From contig NZ_LGRA01000005.1 of the NCBI RefSeq assembly GCF_003116095.1, positions 1-64,000 on the forward strand: a stretch of DNA of 64,000 bases, read 5' to 3'. Source of the DNA: Azospirillum sp. TSO35-2 (lineage in GTDB: Bacteria > Pseudomonadota > Alphaproteobacteria > Azospirillales > Azospirillaceae). A model generated the notes under the pieces. That model did not search any database. It was not told where the DNA came from and saw nothing but the letters and a program-made list of their open reading frames with translations. The position numbers and the translations under genes are program-made. Below, one piece after another: positions 45,464 through 52,590 of this stretch (position 1 is the first letter of the stretch; each line of letters starts with the position of its first letter).

Positions 45464-46560
45464 TCCCGCAGGCGCACGGCTTCTGGCGGGGCCGGCGGGT
45501 CTTCCTGACCGGCCACACCGGGTTCAAGGGGGCATGGCTGTCGCTGATGCTGCGCCGGCTGGGCGCGGAGGTCACCGGTTATTCCCTGCCGCCCCACACC
45601 ACTCCCAGCCTGTTCGAGCTGGCCGGCGTCGCCGATGGCATGGCCTCCATCATCGGCGACATCCTGGACGCTTCCTCCCTTGCGGGCGCCATCGCCGACT
45701 GCCAGCCGGAGGTCGTCCTGCATCTGGCGGCCCAGCCGATCGTCCGGCTGGCCTACACGGATCCGGCCGGCACCTACGCCACCAACGTCATGGGCACGCT
45801 GAACCTGCTGGAGGGCACACGCCGGGTTCCTTCGGTGCGATCCGTCGTGGTCGTGACCACCGACAAATGCTACCTCAACCGCGGCTGGGTCTGGGGATAT
45901 CGCGAGAACGATCCGCTCGGCGGCAACGATCTCTACAGCAGCAGCAAGGCTTGCACGGAGATCCTGACCGCCTCCTTCCGCCATTCCTTCTTCCCGCCCG
46001 AACGTCATGCCCAGCATGGCGTCGGCATCGCCACCGCCCGTGCCGGCAACGTGATCGGCGGTGGCGACTGGGCGCCCGACCGGCTGGTTCCCGACGCCAT
46101 CCGGGCCTTCACCCGCGGCGACGCGCTGCGGCTGCGCTATCCCGGCGCGATCCGTCCCTGGCAGCATGTGCTGGAGCCGCTGGAAGGCTATCTCCGGCTG
46201 GCGATGCACCTGTGGCAGGATGGCGCCACCCATGCCGATGCCTGGAACTTCGCGCCGCTTCCCAGCGGGGAACGCCCGGTGGGCTGGATGGCCGACCGTC
46301 TGGCTGCCCTGTGGGGCGATGGCCGGGTGGAGGTCGAGCAGGCCGACCACCCGCACGAGGATACCGTCCTGCGGCTGGATGCGACCAAGGCCCGCGTATC
46401 CCTGGGTTGGGAGCCGCTGTTCGATCTGAACGAGACGCTGGAGCAGACGGTGGCCTGGTATCGGGCGCAGGCTGACGGCGCCGACGCCGGCACCCTTACC
46501 CGTGACCAGATCGATGCCTATCTGGTCCGCGGGGCCGCCAAGGCGGCGGTGTTCCTGTGA
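45460..46560 (+). CDS. rfbG: CDP-glucose 4,6-dehydratase
   Basis: Converts CDP-glucose to CDP-4-keto-6-deoxyglucose, the substrate of RfbH. 366 residues with a GTG start. NAD-binding motif GHTGFKGAWLS near the N terminus, HLAAQPIVRLAY, VTTDKCYLN, the catalytic YSSSKACTE (YxxxK) and ARAGNVIGGGDWAPDRLVPD, all typical of the RfbG subgroup. Overlaps its neighbours by 4 bp at each end. Together with rfbF and rfbH it defines the first three steps toward a CDP-3,6-dideoxyhexose. Confidence 0.95.
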   Translation: MIPQAHGFWRGRRVFLTGHTGFKGAWLSLMLRRLGAEVTGYSLPPHTTPSLFELAGVADGMASIIGDILDASSLAGAIADCQPEVVLHLAAQPIVRLAYTDPAGTYATNVMGTLNLLEGTRRVPSVRSVVVVTTDKCYLNRGWVWGYRENDPLGGNDLYSSSKACTEILTASFRHSFFPPERHAQHGVGIATARAGNVIGGGDWAPDRLVPDAIRAFTRGDALRLRYPGAIRPWQHVLEPLEGYLRLAMHLWQDGATHADAWNFAPLPSGERPVGWMADRLAALWGDGRVEVEQADHPHEDTVLRLDATKARVSLGWEPLFDLNETLEQTVAWYRAQADGADAGTLTRDQIDAYLVRGAAKAAVFL

Positions 46561-47123
46561 CGGAGATCATCGGGCTGGACCTTCCCGGCGCCTTCGAGAT
46601 CCGTCCGCCCGTGCACCGGGATCCGCGGGGGACCTTCCGCAAGATCATGCACCGCCCGACCTTCGAGCGGCATGGGCTGTCCACCGATTTCGCCGAGGAG
46701 TATTTCACGGAGTCAAAGGATCGGGTGCTGCGCGGCCTGCATTTCCAGCTGCCGCCGCATGACCATGTGAAGCTGGTCTATTGCGTGACGGGCACCGTGC
46801 TGGATGTGGCGGTCGACCTGCGCCGCGATTCCTCCACCTTCGGGCGGCACGTCATGGTGGAACTGTCGGCGGAACTCGGCAACGGCGTCTATCTGCCGCC
46901 GGGACTGGCGCATGGATTCTATGTGCGGCGGGGGCCGGCCATTCTGGTCTACAAGACCAGCACGGTCCATGCCGCGTCCGCGGACAGCGGCATCCGCTGG
47001 GACAGCGCCGGCATCGCCTGGCCCGATCAGGCCCCGATCCTGTCGGATCGTGACCGGAACCTGCCGGTCCTGGAAGCCTTCGACAGCCCGTTCCGGATGA
47101 CCGGCTGCGGAGAGGCGGAATGA
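46557..47123 (+). CDS. RmlC-family (dTDP-4-dehydrorhamnose 3,5-epimerase-like) cupin epimerase
   Basis: 188 residues with a GTG start overlapping the rfbG stop. RmlC landmarks: RDPRGTFRKIM, DRVLRGLHFQLPP (catalytic His region), LVYCVTGTVLDVAVDLR, LPPGLAHGFYV and a YKTSTVH segment. In a CDP-dideoxyhexose operon the expected role is not rhamnose but 5-epimerisation of the CDP-3,6-dideoxy-4-hexulose, as AscE does for CDP-ascarylose. That assignment follows from operon context and known AscE homology to RmlC. dTDP-sugar genes (rmlA, rmlB, rmlD) are absent from the window. Confidence 0.85.
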   Translation: MTEIIGLDLPGAFEIRPPVHRDPRGTFRKIMHRPTFERHGLSTDFAEEYFTESKDRVLRGLHFQLPPHDHVKLVYCVTGTVLDVAVDLRRDSSTFGRHVMVELSAELGNGVYLPPGLAHGFYVRRGPAILVYKTSTVHAASADSGIRWDSAGIAWPDQAPILSDRDRNLPVLEAFDSPFRMTGCGEAE

Positions 47124-48034
47124 CCTGCGCGTTGCTGTCCGGTGCCTCCGGCTATCTCGGCGGCATCTGTGCCGACTGGCTGAAGCGCCGGGGCTGGTCG
47201 GTGCTGACGGCTGGGCGCTCGGCCGGAAGCGACTGCCCGTTCGATTTCGACCGGCCCTATCCGGTGCCCGCCGCTCCCGCCGGCCAGCCGAAGATCGACC
47301 TGTTCGTGCATTTCGCCGCTGCCAACGAGGTGATCTGCCGCGAGGATCCGCTGCGCGCCTACCGCATCAACGTGTTGGGGACGCAGGCGGCGCTGGAGTT
47401 CTGCCGGAACAACGGCATCGGCACCTTCATCTACGTCTCGACCCGCCATGTCTTCGGTGCAGCCGGCGGCACGGTGACCGAGGAGGACGTGCCGGACCCG
47501 ATCGGCCATTACGGTCTCAGCCACCTGCTGGCCGAAAAGGCGGTGCAGGCCGTGCCCGGCCTGCGTGGCCGGGTCCTGCGTCCCGGAAACATCTACGGCA
47601 TGCCGGTGGACGTCGACCGCTGCGACCGCTGGTCGCTGGTCCCCCTCGGCTTCTGCCGGGAGGCGGTCACCACCGGCCGGATCCGGTTGAACACGCCGGG
47701 AACCCAGCCGATCAACTTCGTCTCCGGCGCCTCCGTGGCCCATCTGATCGAAGGGTTCGAGGCGTTGCCCCCGGTGATGCACGCGGTCGGGCCGACGACC
47801 CTGTCGGTGCGGGAGTTCGCGGGGCTGGTGCGCGACGTGATGCGCGACCGGTTCGGCCGCACAATCACCGTGGAAGCGCCTCCGGTGCCGGATACCGCCG
47901 GGCCGTATCCGCTGCTGTTCGCCAGCCGTTATGGGACGGTGGAGATCGACGGGCCGCTGGAGGATTACGTCGCTTCCATGTGTTCGGTGTTGTGTTCGGC
48001 ATCGAGCGACGCGGGCGACAGTCCGGCCATTTGA
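47120..48034 (+). CDS. NAD-dependent epimerase/dehydratase family reductase with altered YxxxK
   Basis: 304 residues, last of the five-gene CDP-sugar operon; ATGA overlap with the epimerase gene. Extended SDR fold: GASGYLGGI near the N terminus, HFAAANEV, IYVSTRHVFGA and RPGNIYG. The catalytic tetrad position reads YGLSH rather than YxxxK, with a Lys a few residues further on (AEK). In this context it should be the final 4-ketoreductase giving the CDP-3,6-dideoxyhexose (AscF-like), but the missing Lys makes activity uncertain. Its last 70 bp overlap the convergent FAD gene. Confidence 0.8.
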   Translation: MTCALLSGASGYLGGICADWLKRRGWSVLTAGRSAGSDCPFDFDRPYPVPAAPAGQPKIDLFVHFAAANEVICREDPLRAYRINVLGTQAALEFCRNNGIGTFIYVSTRHVFGAAGGTVTEEDVPDPIGHYGLSHLLAEKAVQAVPGLRGRVLRPGNIYGMPVDVDRCDRWSLVPLGFCREAVTTGRIRLNTPGTQPINFVSGASVAHLIEGFEALPPVMHAVGPTTLSVREFAGLVRDVMRDRFGRTITVEAPPVPDTAGPYPLLFASRYGTVEIDGPLEDYVASMCSVLCSASSDAGDSPAI

Positions 48035-49362
48035 GCGCCGCGCAGGGTGCAGTCGTCGGACCACAGATATTTCCACTGGGCAAAACGGCCGCCGAGCAGG
48101 AGGGGGCCTGACAGGGGGCGTGCACGCTCCCAGTCGACCACCGGGTCCAGATCACCCTCCTCCCGCTCCAGCCCATAGCCGGACAGCCAGTCGAGGATGC
48201 TGTCCAGCGCCGCTTCGCGGGCATGGTCGAACAGCACGTTGGCGTAGGGCTGCGACACCAGCGTGGCCCGGATGCTTTCCCGGTCGGTGCCCGGCGCGAT
48301 CAGTCCCATCGCCGTCAGTTCCTCCACCACGCGGTTGACCAGCGCTTGGCCGTCCAGCGGCAGCGGCCGGGTGGGGCCGGCATACACCTCGACCTGCAGG
48401 CCGCAACTGCCGGGGGGCGTGACCTCCGGCGACAGGTTGGTGGTCAGGGTGATGCGGGTGGACAGGCAGTCCTCGTCATAGACATACAGCCAGCTCTCCG
48501 GGCGGGTGGGCGGATGGGGAACCAGGACGTTGATCAGCGACAGGTCGGTGCGGGCCAGCCGCCTTGCCGCCGCACGAACCTTGTCGCCGGCCTGCAGCGT
48601 TGCCTCCACGAAGCGGTCGAGCGGAATGGTGCTGACCAGCCGGCTGTAGGGGTGGACCGATCCGTCGGCGGTGGTCACCTCCCGCCGCTCCAGGTCGATC
48701 CGCTCGACGCGGGCGCCGTAGCGGATGTTCGCCCCCTTCGCCAGATGGGCGAAATAGCTGGCATAGCCGCCCACCTGGGGATAGCGGATGCTGGTGATGT
48801 AGTGGGTATCGTAGGGCAGGGGGCCTTCCGCTCCCCGTTCGATCTGTTCCAGATCGGGATAGAAGATGCGGCGCCCGATCCAGGACACCGTCATCTCTTC
48901 CGGTTCGACCGTCCAGTATTTGCGGGTGTAGGCCGCCGCGAAGACCCGGGTGAATTCGGGACCGAACGCGCGCTCCAGCCAGTCGCCGTAATGCGCCGGC
49001 TCCTTGGCCGGCAGGGCGCGGATCGCCTGGACCGACGACAGGCAGGCCTGACGCAGATCCGGGTCCAGCTGGTAGAGGTGGCTCTGTGCCGGATGGGAGA
49101 TCCAGCTGCCCCGGTAATGGTTGCTGATCAGGGCCTGGAAGCTGCGCTGCCGCCCGGCGCAGCCGGCCTGCTGGAGATGGCGGACATAGGCGTGCTTCGT
49201 GAAGGACACGTGGGGGCCGATGTCCCAGAAGGCGCCGTCCGCCCGTTCGGTTCGGACCAGCCCCAGGGGGCGTGTGCTTTCCTCGAGCACCAGACAGCGG
49301 TCATGGCCCGCATGGTGGCTGAACGACAGGCCGGTCAGGCCTGCTCCCAGAACGACGATCAT
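47965..49362 (-). CDS. FAD-dependent oxidoreductase (UDP-galactopyranose mutase/amine oxidase-like)
   Basis: 465 residues from the ATG at 49362. N-terminal FAD motif MIVVLGAGLTGLSFSHH, then LEESTRPLGLVRTERADGAFWDIGPH, the arrangement seen in UDP-galactopyranose mutase and protoporphyrinogen-oxidase-like proteins. A C-terminal dinucleotide-associated segment reads PLLLGGRFAQWKY. In glycan clusters such enzymes often interconvert sugar ring forms or oxidise a sugar nucleotide; the substrate is not evident. The open frame extends 112 codons upstream but lacks domain character and crosses a likely promoter. Convergent with the SDR gene, overlapping its last 70 bp. Confidence 0.8.
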   Translation of the reverse strand: MIVVLGAGLTGLSFSHHAGHDRCLVLEESTRPLGLVRTERADGAFWDIGPHVSFTKHAYVRHLQQAGCAGRQRSFQALISNHYRGSWISHPAQSHLYQLDPDLRQACLSSVQAIRALPAKEPAHYGDWLERAFGPEFTRVFAAAYTRKYWTVEPEEMTVSWIGRRIFYPDLEQIERGAEGPLPYDTHYITSIRYPQVGGYASYFAHLAKGANIRYGARVERIDLERREVTTADGSVHPYSRLVSTIPLDRFVEATLQAGDKVRAAARRLARTDLSLINVLVPHPPTRPESWLYVYDEDCLSTRITLTTNLSPEVTPPGSCGLQVEVYAGPTRPLPLDGQALVNRVVEELTAMGLIAPGTDRESIRATLVSQPYANVLFDHAREAALDSILDWLSGYGLEREEGDLDPVVDWERARPLSGPLLLGGRFAQWKYLWSDDCTLRGAQMAGLSPASLDAEHNTEHMEAT

Positions 49363-49503
49363 GACTGGTCCACGCAAGAACGGTGAGAATGGAGAGGAGA
49401 TCGGGTTCGGCCCGTCTTCCGAATGGACTATACCCATTGCCCGGACGGAAACCAGCGGCGTTGCCGCCCCCGCCGTCACCCGGACGGGTTGTCCAAACAG
49501 GGA

Positions 49504-49533
49504 TTGACATAAAGGAAAATTTTCCTCTATTGT
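49504..49533 (+). promoter_or_regulatory. Sigma-70-type promoter with a palindrome in the spacer
   Basis: TTGACA (49504-49509), an 18-bp spacer and TATTGT (49528-49533) match a housekeeping promoter well. The spacer contains a perfect 14-bp palindrome, AGGAAAATTTTCCT (49513-49526), which would place a dimeric repressor directly on the promoter. It drives the small tail-fibre-like cassette starting at 49618. Confidence 0.7.
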
Positions 49534-49557
49534 CAGCTCCATCAACACCTGCACTGC

Positions 49558-49590
49558 GCCCACGCCGGTTCCCGCCGGCGTGGGCTTTTT
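49558..49590 (+). terminator. Leader terminator/attenuator upstream of the tail-like cassette
   Basis: A perfect 11-bp GC-rich stem (49558-49568 with 49575-49585, 6-nt loop) is followed by T5. It lies about 20 nt downstream of the expected transcription start at 49504-49533 and 28 bp before the ATG at 49618. It could attenuate the cassette or stop incoming transcription. Confidence 0.75.
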
Positions 49591-49617
49591 CGTGTCCGGA
49601 CCATGGAGGTGCTGCCG

Positions 49618-49938
49618 ATGAACCCTGTTGTCATGATCCCCGATGCCTATGGGCACAAGACCAACATCCTGACGCCGCCATCCCACCGCCAAGTCCATTC
49701 GCTGACGCCGGCCACCGCCGTCACCATTTCCATTCCCGCTGGCGCCCAGACCGTCCTGATGGCGGCCACCACCGATTACTGGGTCCAGTATGAAGGAGAT
49801 GCCGTCCTGCCGACGGCGTCGGTCACCGGAGGAAAGGCGCCGGAGTTCAATCCGATGGCCCGTTCGGTGGCCGGGTTGGCGGCGCTCTCCTTCGTCTCGG
49901 AAAAGGCCGGGTTCCTCAGCCTCGGATTCTATGGGTGA
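49618..49938 (+). CDS. Small phage-like hypothetical protein (106 aa)
   Basis: 106 residues; the ATG at 49618 has a GGAGGT SD 6 nt upstream, which decides against the earlier ATG at 49603. The sequence is beta-rich (TPATAVTISIPAGAQTVLMAATTDYWVQYEGDA is typical of small virion or tail accessory proteins that begin with a sheet-forming domain) with no signal peptide. I recognise no named family. It precedes the tail-fibre-like gene by 4 bp and shares its dedicated promoter. Confidence 0.65.
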   Translation: MNPVVMIPDAYGHKTNILTPPSHRQVHSLTPATAVTISIPAGAQTVLMAATTDYWVQYEGDAVLPTASVTGGKAPEFNPMARSVAGLAALSFVSEKAGFLSLGFYG

Positions 49939-49942
49939 CGCA

Positions 49943-50815
49943 ATGAATGGACGGTATTCCTACGCCCCCCAGCCTGATCTGAGCGGCCTCGCTCCCGCCG
50001 CCCATGGCCATGGGATGGAGGCGGTGGCCGGGCTGACCCCGGCGCTGAACGGCAAGGCGCCGCTGGCGTCTCCCTCCTTCACCGGTGCCGTCGCGTTGGC
50101 CTCCGGATCGGCTGCCGCTCCGGCCCTCACCTTCACCGGCGACACCAACACCGGCCTGCACCGGCCCGCTCCCGATACGCTGGGCTTCGCCACCGGCGGG
50201 GTGCAGCGCACCACCCTGGACAGCGGCGGCACCCTGGTGCACGGCCACACCGCCGGGGTGAGCATCGGTGGTGCCGGTGGGGCCTCGCCGGTCGTCCAGG
50301 CGCATGGAACATCCTGGTCGTCCGGGATCGGCGCCTGCCGCTGGGATGGCGCCAGCGTCTATGGCGCCCAACTCTCCATCGCCAAAAGCCGCGGGACCGC
50401 CGTCGGAACGCGCGGGGCGGTCCAGAGTGGTGACGAATGCGGCCGGGTGTGGTTCACGGCCGACGACGGCAGCGCGTTCCTTCCGGCGGCCGATATCCGG
50501 TGCTGGGTCGACGGCACGCCGGCAGCCGGCAGCGTGCCGGGCATGCTGGCCTTCGGCACCACTCCCTCCGGTGGAACCACGCCGGTGGAGCGGCTGCGCA
50601 TCGGCAATGACGGCACGGTGACGCACCGGTCCAACGCGACCGTCGTCATCGACGCCAACAGCCATCTCGGACTGCGCAGCTACACGGTGGCGACGCTGCC
50701 GAGTGCCGCCGCGGCGGGACGCCTGATCTGCGTCAGCAACGGCACCGGCAATAAGAGGCTGGCGGTCAGCGACGGGACCGGCTGGCGGTGGCCGGACGGC
50801 GCCCTGGTTTCCTGA
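49943..50815 (+). CDS. Tail-fibre-like protein (290 aa)
   Basis: 290 residues from the ATG at 49943; the ATG at 49931, overlapping the previous stop, is possible. Starts with ALNGKAPLASPSFTGAVAL, the LNGKA-PSFTG pattern common in phage tail fibres, then TFTGDTNTGLHRPAPDTLGFATGG, typical of fibre shaft/head modules built around a reference image (TNTGL). Low-complexity Gly/Ala/Thr content supports a trimeric fibre. No chaperone or other tail genes are nearby. It may be a prophage remnant, part of a phage-tail-like device, or a domesticated surface protein. Confidence 0.65.
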   Translation: MNGRYSYAPQPDLSGLAPAAHGHGMEAVAGLTPALNGKAPLASPSFTGAVALASGSAAAPALTFTGDTNTGLHRPAPDTLGFATGGVQRTTLDSGGTLVHGHTAGVSIGGAGGASPVVQAHGTSWSSGIGACRWDGASVYGAQLSIAKSRGTAVGTRGAVQSGDECGRVWFTADDGSAFLPAADIRCWVDGTPAAGSVPGMLAFGTTPSGGTTPVERLRIGNDGTVTHRSNATVVIDANSHLGLRSYTVATLPSAAAAGRLICVSNGTGNKRLAVSDGTGWRWPDGALVS

Positions 50816-50840
50816 TTTGGCCCCCAACTGGGAGAGAACG

Positions 50841-51101
50841 ATGCAGACGATGAAGCTTCCTTATGAATTCCTGGTGCGCTGGGACCAGCAGGGCAATCTC
50901 GCGGGTGCCCATGCCCAGTTCCGCTATGTCACCACCGACGAAGCCGGAACCGTGATCGGCGAGTTCGTCGGGCCGGCGGAACCGGTGGTGGTGGCCGGGG
51001 CGAACGGCTTTCCCCTGGCCGCCGTCCTGACGCAGGAGCAGATCGCCGCCTTTGCCGGTGCGGAGCCGGAGCCGGTGGAGGGGAGCGGGCAGCCGCTCTG
51101 A
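50841..51101 (+). CDS. Small hypothetical protein of the tail-like cassette (86 aa)
   Basis: 86 residues from the ATG at 50841, preceded by a GGGAGAG SD. One compact alpha/beta domain (LPYEFLVRWDQQGNLAGAHAQFRYV) with a Glu/Pro-rich tail. No known family recognised. It follows the tail-fibre-like gene by 25 bp on the same strand, so it is probably cotranscribed and may be an accessory or assembly factor. It converges on the methyltransferase gene ending at 51119. Confidence 0.6.
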   Translation: MQTMKLPYEFLVRWDQQGNLAGAHAQFRYVTTDEAGTVIGEFVGPAEPVVVAGANGFPLAAVLTQEQIAAFAGAEPEPVEGSGQPL

Positions 51102-51118
51102 TCCGAGGCCGGGACAGC

Positions 51119-52240
51119 CTACCGGACGATCAGGAAGGTTCCGCCCAGGGTGGACAGCAGAGCCGGGTCGATGTCCCGGAAGGGGCTGTCTGTCGCGGCG
51201 CGCAGGCGCGGCAGGAATTCGGTGAAATAGTTCTGATCGACGGTGGCTTCCCGCAGGAAATCGACCGAGGCGAAGTCGATCGCGCGGAAGAGGGCCTCCA
51301 TGACGCTCGCCCGCATCCGGTTGCCATGCTGGTACTTGGCATCCCCGCTCAGTTCATCGTAGCTGGCCTGGCTGAGCAGGAGGAATTCCAGCGGGCGGGC
51401 GAAATTGCGGTGGTCGCGGAAATCGACCCGATGCACGCCCCGCCCCCCCGGCTTCATGCAGCGGGCCAGCGACAGCAGCGCTGGCTTCATCGCATAAAAA
51501 TGCTCGAACGCGGCGTGGGAGACCGTCAGGTCAGCCAGTTCGCCCCCCGTTCCGAGGTCGGCGGCCGTCACATCCTCCAGGGAGAGCGGCACCGGCCGGA
51601 TCCGCTCGGGATCGAACGCCTGGGCCGCCAGCGAGCGCTCGACCGGCTGCGGATCGACCGGCCAGCCGCGCTTGCGCATCTCCTCGATCAGCACGGGCAG
51701 ATACTTGTCGTGCCATCCCGCCCGCCAGCTGGCCAGATAGCGGTCCACCACGCAGACCCGCGCGCCCAGGCACGCCATTGCCAGCACGCTGCCCATGTCC
51801 GGACCGGGGCCGATTTCCAGAACCAGGCGATCACGGAAGCCGTTCAGTCCGCCCTGCACATGCGTCGCGTAAAACTCGACGATGCTGAGGGCGTAGTTCA
51901 CGCGCTCCGAGAAATAAACGGTCTCCGACGGCTCGACCATATAGACGCGCCCGTTGGTGTTCGGGTCGCTGTTGTCGCTCGTGGAGAAGTACAGGACGTT
52001 GCGCCAATGCGAATAGCGCCCGCTGCCCCGGGTCCGGATTTCGTCATGCGAGGCATGGCCGGGACCGAGCAGGCGGTCATCCTCCCGCAGCGCCAGGATC
52101 GAGCGTGTGACGAAGCCGACATCGTCGGTCAGCGGAAAAAGAGTGGAGTCTATCGAAACCGTCCATGCGGCTCCACTTTCCTTCCGGAAAGGCGGAGACA
52201 GTATGACGGGAACGGAGGTCTGCTCGTCACCGCCGAACAT
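51119..52240 (-). CDS. SAM-dependent methyltransferase with N-terminal DNSDPNTNGR module
   Basis: 373 residues. Residues about 21-102 are the shared module with GRYSHW and an intact DNSDPNTNGR. The C-terminal domain is a class I methyltransferase: LVLEIGPGPDMGSVLAMACLG (SAM motif I), VCVVDRYLASW (acidic strand end), LTVSHAAFEHFYAMKP and MKPGGRGVHRVDFRD. The ATG at 52240 has a weak AAGGG SD. Substrate unknown; sharing the module with the radical SAM, transglutaminase-like, GT4 and GT61 proteins suggests that they work together or bind the same partner. Confidence 0.85.
   Translation of the reverse strand: MFGGDEQTSVPVILSPPFRKESGAAWTVSIDSTLFPLTDDVGFVTRSILALREDDRLLGPGHASHDEIRTRGSGRYSHWRNVLYFSTSDNSDPNTNGRVYMVEPSETVYFSERVNYALSIVEFYATHVQGGLNGFRDRLVLEIGPGPDMGSVLAMACLGARVCVVDRYLASWRAGWHDKYLPVLIEEMRKRGWPVDPQPVERSLAAQAFDPERIRPVPLSLEDVTAADLGTGGELADLTVSHAAFEHFYAMKPALLSLARCMKPGGRGVHRVDFRDHRNFARPLEFLLLSQASYDELSGDAKYQHGNRMRASVMEALFRAIDFASVDFLREATVDQNYFTEFLPRLRAATDSPFRDIDPALLSTLGGTFLIVR
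51935..52180 (-). repeat. DNSDPNTNGR-type module, N-terminal copy in the methyltransferase
   Basis: Encodes residues about 21-102: GAAWTVSIDSTL, LALREDDRLLG, HDEIRTRGSGRYSHW and TSDNSDPNTNGRVY. Only the LxEDxxLG part departs slightly from the other copies. Confidence 0.87.
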
Positions 52241-52590
52241 GGCTGCCCTTAACTCTGATTGCCCTGCGGCTAGCTATTGAATAGCTCTGCTAGAAAGTCA
52301 ATGAATTGCTATGATAAACGGCATGCGCTTCTCCTGAACGCAGCCTTGCATGCGAACGGATGCCTTGCGGTATTGCTATAAGGCGAGGGGGAAATTCTCA
52401 CAGCGTGCCTATGAAGCACGAGGTGCGCGAAGCGGCACCATAGAGTGTGAATGTGGCCGGCTTGTGAGGCGGCCTTGAATAGCTTGTCGAAGTTGCTTCC
52501 GACGTGCAAATGTTCAACCCGTGTTGTCAGGCGGTCCGATGACGCCTTGCAAGCCAGCCAGTGCCATCACCAAGATCGGGTTCGGACTCC
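52241..52590. other. Divergent intergenic region with a palindrome
   Basis: A 350-bp A+T-richer gap. It contains a perfect 7+1+7 palindrome AGCTATT-G-AATAGCT (52272-52286) about 32 bp before the methyltransferase start. The half TTGAATAGCT recurs at 52475-52484. A short open frame (52309-52509, minus) has no coding character. No promoter is called with confidence. Confidence 0.5.

Noticed and set aside
46557..47123. The RmlC-like gene as part of dTDP-rhamnose synthesis
   Set aside because: rmlA, rmlB and rmlD are absent and the gene overlaps CDP-sugar genes on both sides, so a CDP-sugar epimerase is more likely.
52309..52509. A small minus-strand open frame in the intergenic region before the AsnB-like gene
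   Set aside because: No SD, no GC-biased third positions and no family resemblance; more likely random in a regulatory region.
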